Part shown: in pieces, positions 13,908 through 17,500 of the stretch
Position numbering within the stretch: position 1 is the stretch's first letter
Layout of the letters: each line of letters opens with the position of its first letter
Assembly (NCBI GenBank): GCA_963170055.1
Contig: CAUJGJ010000161.1
Location: 1,002,501-1,020,000 of the forward strand
Source: Halisarca cf. caerulea
Taxonomy: Eukaryota > Porifera > Demospongiae > Chondrillida > Halisarcidae
Reading direction: 5' to 3'
DNA: 17,500 nucleotides
Translations under genes and position numbers: made by a program
The notes under the pieces: generated by a model
The model's database searches: none
What the model saw: only the letters and a program-made list of their open reading frames with translations
Told to the model about the DNA's origin: nothing

Positions 13908-15714
13908 GTTAGTGTTGCTGGTTACTTTTAGATGTCTTCTTACTGAAAAAGGATGACTGGTATATTCTTCTTATTATTATTATATTATTATTAATAATTA
14001 TTAAAGTGCAATGTGTACAACACTAGGGCGCCATACCCAATAAAACACTGTAGATTACAACACAAGACAATCAAAAACGAATGTTCCACAATATATATAG
14101 ACAGCTGCTTTGAACCCTTTTTAGTTACAGAATTACCAGACATTAATTGTGTAGGTACCGGCTATGAAGGTTCCTAGCATTTCAAGTATGGTGAGCTACT
14201 GTGAAGAGCAAACTCCTGCTCATCCACCACAGTGATAATTAAGTGGGAGACATTGTTTGGAACAATGTACTGCTATATATATAAACTACTATTCAAGCAT
14301 AAAAGTGACAACAAATGAAATTATTGGCAGGTTAAGTAGTGGCAGATTATTGAGAACAATGCACAGTGAAATGGCTATACATGTGTGTTTATCACTTGGT
14401 ATAGACTTTGGTTACATATGTGTGTAGTGTAAACACAATTATGTATAATATCATGGCATTGTATGCAAATTATTGTGTGTATAGTATTATTGAAAGTTCG
14501 TATTTTACTTCACATGTGAATGGGTTTATCCACTTTAAGGAGATTCTTCAAACACCTGGTCCACAGTGTTTCCCTAAACAATTTACTATACAATTGCAGA
14601 TCATTGTGATTTTGCCTGTATCAGCCATTAAAATTGTGTATAATTACCGAGCATAAGCGAGGTTTACTAATTTTGTCGGTGGCTTCCAGTTGGTAGCGGA
14701 CTCAGATTGAGAATCCCACGCACCTAATTGGGGTATTGCTCGTGGCCAACTTTGAAAATTTCTGACACAAATTTCTCGATCAAAGGGGTATGCGACAATT
14801 AGTCCCACCAATTGGAAAGGGGCAGGAATGTAGCACAAACAAGGTGAAAACTTTCTCAGACCCTATATAACGGTGCTTCGTACACAATTACTAAAAGAGG
14901 CACTTTAAACCTAAATGATTTCCCTCGGTTACAAATCCTAATATGTCCTTAAAATAACTTTAAAAACAATTAGAAACTTTGATCGGGGGCGATTTTTCAT
15001 ATTCTGTTGTCTTGATGTAGGGTTTCCACAATAGGCACTGAAAGTTATCCATGATAACAGCCATTTGCACAGCCATTTAATTTCATGTGACATTAATTTT
15101 GTGACTTAGGTATCGGAGTGATGTCACCTCATGCTTGCAGTACTTGAGCTCACTCCATATGCTTAGTCTAGCGAGATTGGGTCTGAGCTACGTACACAAG
15201 ACTACTCTGTGCTATGTACAATCATAGAAGATGCTCAAACAACAGTGTCTATTACCTTGAAGTTGTTCTTTACGTACGTGATATTGTGTTTCTGTATATG
15301 TATAGACGAAAAAAACCTTGCCTTACATACAAGCTGACTGAATGGAGAAGTGAATGGTTATCCACGTACAAGGTCTCCTGGGTGGTAAAGTTTAGCCCAA
15401 GGGATAAACAGGACGATCCGTGGTATGATGTGAGTCACACCGTTGCTTCTTTTCATGTATATGTACATAATATTATGTGCTGTAGTGGAATCTCTATTGA
15501 CGGACACCTATAGCTCTGAAATGCAGCCACCTACGTATTGTAATAGGACACATTTTAACAGGCATGGTAGCTATACATACTAGGGATGTAGTGTATGGTG
15601 GTGCGTATACTTAAGCCACCCTCTATCATCTGCTGTTGGCGGTCATCACTTTTTATGATCACAAGATTATGTTAAATTGTGAATAATTATATTATATTGT
15701 ATTACAATGTTTTT

Positions 15715-15765
<51 letters not shown>

Positions 15766-15805
15766 TGTTATACACAAACATGCACATGTTTACACACGCA
15801 CGCAT

Positions 15806-15879
<74 letters not shown>

Positions 15880-15939
15880 CACGCACACACACAACACAGA
15901 CACACACGCATGCATGCCCACACACAACACAGACACACA

Positions 15940-16004
<65 letters not shown>

Positions 16005-16032
16005 ACATGCACTCGTGTACACATGCGCGCAT

Positions 16033-16094
<62 letters not shown>

Positions 16095-16750
16095 ACACAC
16101 ACACACACACATACACACACACACACACATACACATGCATAAATGCATGTTAGGTATTGTACAAATTCAACTTTTACTTGACAATGTGTGTTTTGCAGGT
16201 GTACAAGGAGTATAAAATTTTGCAAGTGGCTGTTGCACCACCATTGCCACCTTTTCCAGTACCAGAACCAATCCACTGTAGTAGTGAAGCTGAAAGAGGA
16301 GTTGTTGGTACCAAATTCATCATCATGAGCTTTGTGGAGGTGAGTGGTTTCTGATGCATGCATTGTTTGATAAAATTTTTACTTTGTATATATTCATCAT
16401 CGTATATAATGTCATGATCAAAGTTACCTTAGCTATACATATAAATTATTACCTGTGCTTGCTTGCTTGCCCCTTGCCTTTACATGTGTGCTTAGTATTA
16501 CAAATTTTGTAAGTGTGCATGTGGATTATATGATCAGCTATATATTATGATTCTACTGTAATGGATCAATACAATGTAGGGCAATAGTTATCCGAATGCC
16601 TCCAGTGTGCCAGCCAGGCACAGAAATACAGCATTTTCGTCAGTCATGAAAGAGCTTGCCACAATACATGACTTTCGTTGGATTCATGGACCGTCACACA
16701 ATAAACAAAAGAAGGAGTATACCAGGAGCAGTGTATTTTGGCAGTCACAG
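13780..16750 (+). CDS. Gene C: APH/ACAD10-11-like kinase-fold protein, N-terminal part (4 exons, 3' incomplete)
   Basis: Exons are 13780-13907, 15306-15429, 16199-16339 and 16580-16750, all GT-AG, with phases 2, 0 and 0 and an unbroken frame of 188 codons. Seen: exon 2 carries KVSWVVKFSPRD (candidate ATP-binding lysine strand) and WYD|VYKEYKILQVA (helix C-like, as in REYRVL of the family). Exon 3 carries FPVPEPIHC and VVGTKFIIMSFVEG, the typical xVPxP and VIGTPFYxMEFVxG hinge of the aminoglycoside phosphotransferase family, best known in the N-domain of ACAD10/11. Exon 4 has VMKELATIHDF, matching the LAxLH helix. The usual GGxSNPTYLL loop aligns with SRRRKKPCLTYKL, so the glycines are absent. 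The catalytic HGD and metal-binding D regions are not present and should follow beyond 17500, unless the gene is truncated. Family call is by motif only. Confidence 0.68.
13908..15305. other. Gene C intron 1
   Basis: A 1.4-kb intron with an AT/ATT-rich block at 13970-14005, a unique-looking stretch at 14640-14880 with an isolated minus frame of 64 codons that I do not accept as a gene, and the MITE half near 15107-15206. No exon candidates with matching phase were seen. Confidence 0.6.
15107..15206. mobile_element. Half-element related to the MITE family
   Basis: GCGAGATTGGGTCTGAGCTA then CGTACACAAGACTA matches the right arm of the 6354 and 8350 elements. No left arm is recognisable, except GTGATGTCACCTC near 15118. 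In gene C intron 1. Confidence 0.5.
15306..15429 (+). CDS. Gene C exon 2
   Basis: Acceptor tgtatag|AC completes the split Arg codon of exon 1; donor TATGAT|gtgagt is near consensus. It encodes RKKPCLTYKLTEWRSEWL, KVSWVVKFSPRDKQDD and PWYD. It is Trp-rich and basic, consistent with beta strands of a kinase N-lobe. Confidence 0.75.
15723..16135. repeat. (AT)n followed by long interrupted (CA)n tract
   Basis: (AT)n spans 15723-15759, then CA runs from about 15806 to 16135 with GCATGCATGC and CAACACAGACACAC interruptions. In gene C intron 2, ending about 60 bp before exon 3. Confidence 0.97.
16199..16339 (+). CDS. Gene C exon 3
   Basis: Acceptor gttttgcag|GT and donor GTGGAG|gtgagt enclose 47 complete codons, phase 0 at both ends. 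It contains a Pro-rich turn (APPLPPFPVPEP) and the hinge motif GTKFIIMSFVE, the strongest family indicator of the gene. It lies 50-60 bp after a long CA tract. Confidence 0.8.
16580..16750 (+). CDS. Gene C exon 4
   Basis: Acceptor acaatgtag|GG and donor TCACAG|gtgggt enclose 57 codons, phase 0. It encodes GNSYPNASSVPARHRN, SVMKELATIHDFRWIHG and KKEYTRSSVFWQSQ. If unspliced it would run to TGA near 16807; a possible tiny last exon at 16903-16917 (EVRA-stop) also exists. Because the kinase C-lobe is absent, a further exon beyond the window is the preferred reading. Confidence 0.75.
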
Positions 16751-17468
16751 GTGGGTTGTATGCATGCTATCACTGGGAAATACCCTAAACAACCTTGCCT
16801 GCTATGAGTTAGACTGAGACACAAGTTGAGCACTATGCTGGTGGTTACAGAGTACAGAATATACATAATATTATACATCTGATCACTCTAATGATTCAAT
16901 AGGAAGTTCGGGCATAAATGTTTCTAACTGATATTGGGAACATCCAGTTGGAATTAGGAGCATTCAGAATCAAGTCTGATAAGGAAAATTCTTCATCTGG
17001 ATACTCCAGCTTTATAGCCTTTGGGTCATCAGTATAGCACTTTTAGTGCCTTGTGAGCTGCCGTCCTTATGCTATGGTCACGCCGATCAGTTCGCATTCC
17101 CCTCCTAGGTAACATGTTTCAATTTGAAAGTCTTTTTGTAATAATGTGAAATATTAAGTTTCACATGCATGCACTTTAGATGTATGGCCAATGCCCTATA
17201 ACTACCTATTAAATTGTATATTAAAGGTAATAGTGTGTAAAGTACAATATAATGTTGCTGACAGTGTGCATACAGTACATGTTTATACACACATTGAATA
17301 TAGCAGCAGTATATTATTATTATTATTATTATTATGTCATTGTATGATTGTTGCCTGTCATCCTTATTATTGTTATTGTAATTATTATTATTATTATTGT
17401 CTTTGCTGCTATAATAATTTATATGTATATGTTGTTGTAAGGTGTAATATTGTTTATGTGTATATTAC

Positions 17469-17500
<32 letters not shown>
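16751..17500 (+). other. Gene C downstream intron or 3' region
   Basis: No further convincing exon appears. (ATT)n runs occur at about 17310-17335, 17380-17400 and 17470-17500. A four-codon exon ending in TAA at 16903-16917 is splice-compatible but too small to trust. Confidence 0.5.

Noticed and set aside
14644..14838. Minus 64-codon frame with plausible composition
   Set aside because: No splice sites of matching phase, no recognisable domain, and it lies inside gene C intron 1; probably repeat sequence.

Overview
The window looks like nuclear DNA of an invertebrate metazoan. Short coding exons sit between GT-AG introns filled with (CA)n/(TG)n tracts, small inverted-repeat elements and C-tracts, and there is no bacterial-style gene packing. 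A marine demosponge is my best guess, from the GTAC/TGCA-rich AT-rich introns and the death-fold genes, but that is inference and no marker gene settles it.

Four transcription units can be supported. Gene A (minus strand, 5304 to 782) is a five-exon gene with an N-terminal CARD, a linker, a Death domain, a second linker and a C-terminal helical segment. Its exons sum to 1269 nt, giving 422 aa with no stop. Gene B (minus, 13005 to 9705) is a tandem paralogue: its first exon is about 84% identical in protein to that of gene A, the linker exon is related but diverged, and the last exon encodes a different, CARD-like domain (283 aa). Between them (7965 to 7217, minus) are two tentative exons encoding a C-terminal transmembrane segment. 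They are reading-phase compatible with the linker exon of gene B, so a membrane-anchored CARD isoform is possible. Gene C (plus, 13780 to at least 16750) runs divergently from gene B. Four exons encode what looks like the N-lobe of an aminoglycoside phosphotransferase/ACAD10-11-like kinase; the catalytic half is not in the window.

Layout: 1-780 tandem repeat of about 90 bp; 782-5304 gene A, with pogo-like short elements in its introns; 5305-7200 two tRNA-derived repeats, a fold-back MITE and a large CA tract; 7217-7965 TM exons around a 75-bp purine-rich minisatellite; 7966-9700 microsatellites and two more MITEs; 9705-13005 gene B; 13006-13779 shared upstream region of genes B and C; 13780-17500 gene C with its introns.

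Genes A and B would be adaptors or receptors of death-fold signalling (apoptosis or innate immunity). They share a CARD but carry different effector modules, and every internal exon boundary is phase 1, so modules can be exchanged without breaking the frame. Gene C appears functionally unrelated.
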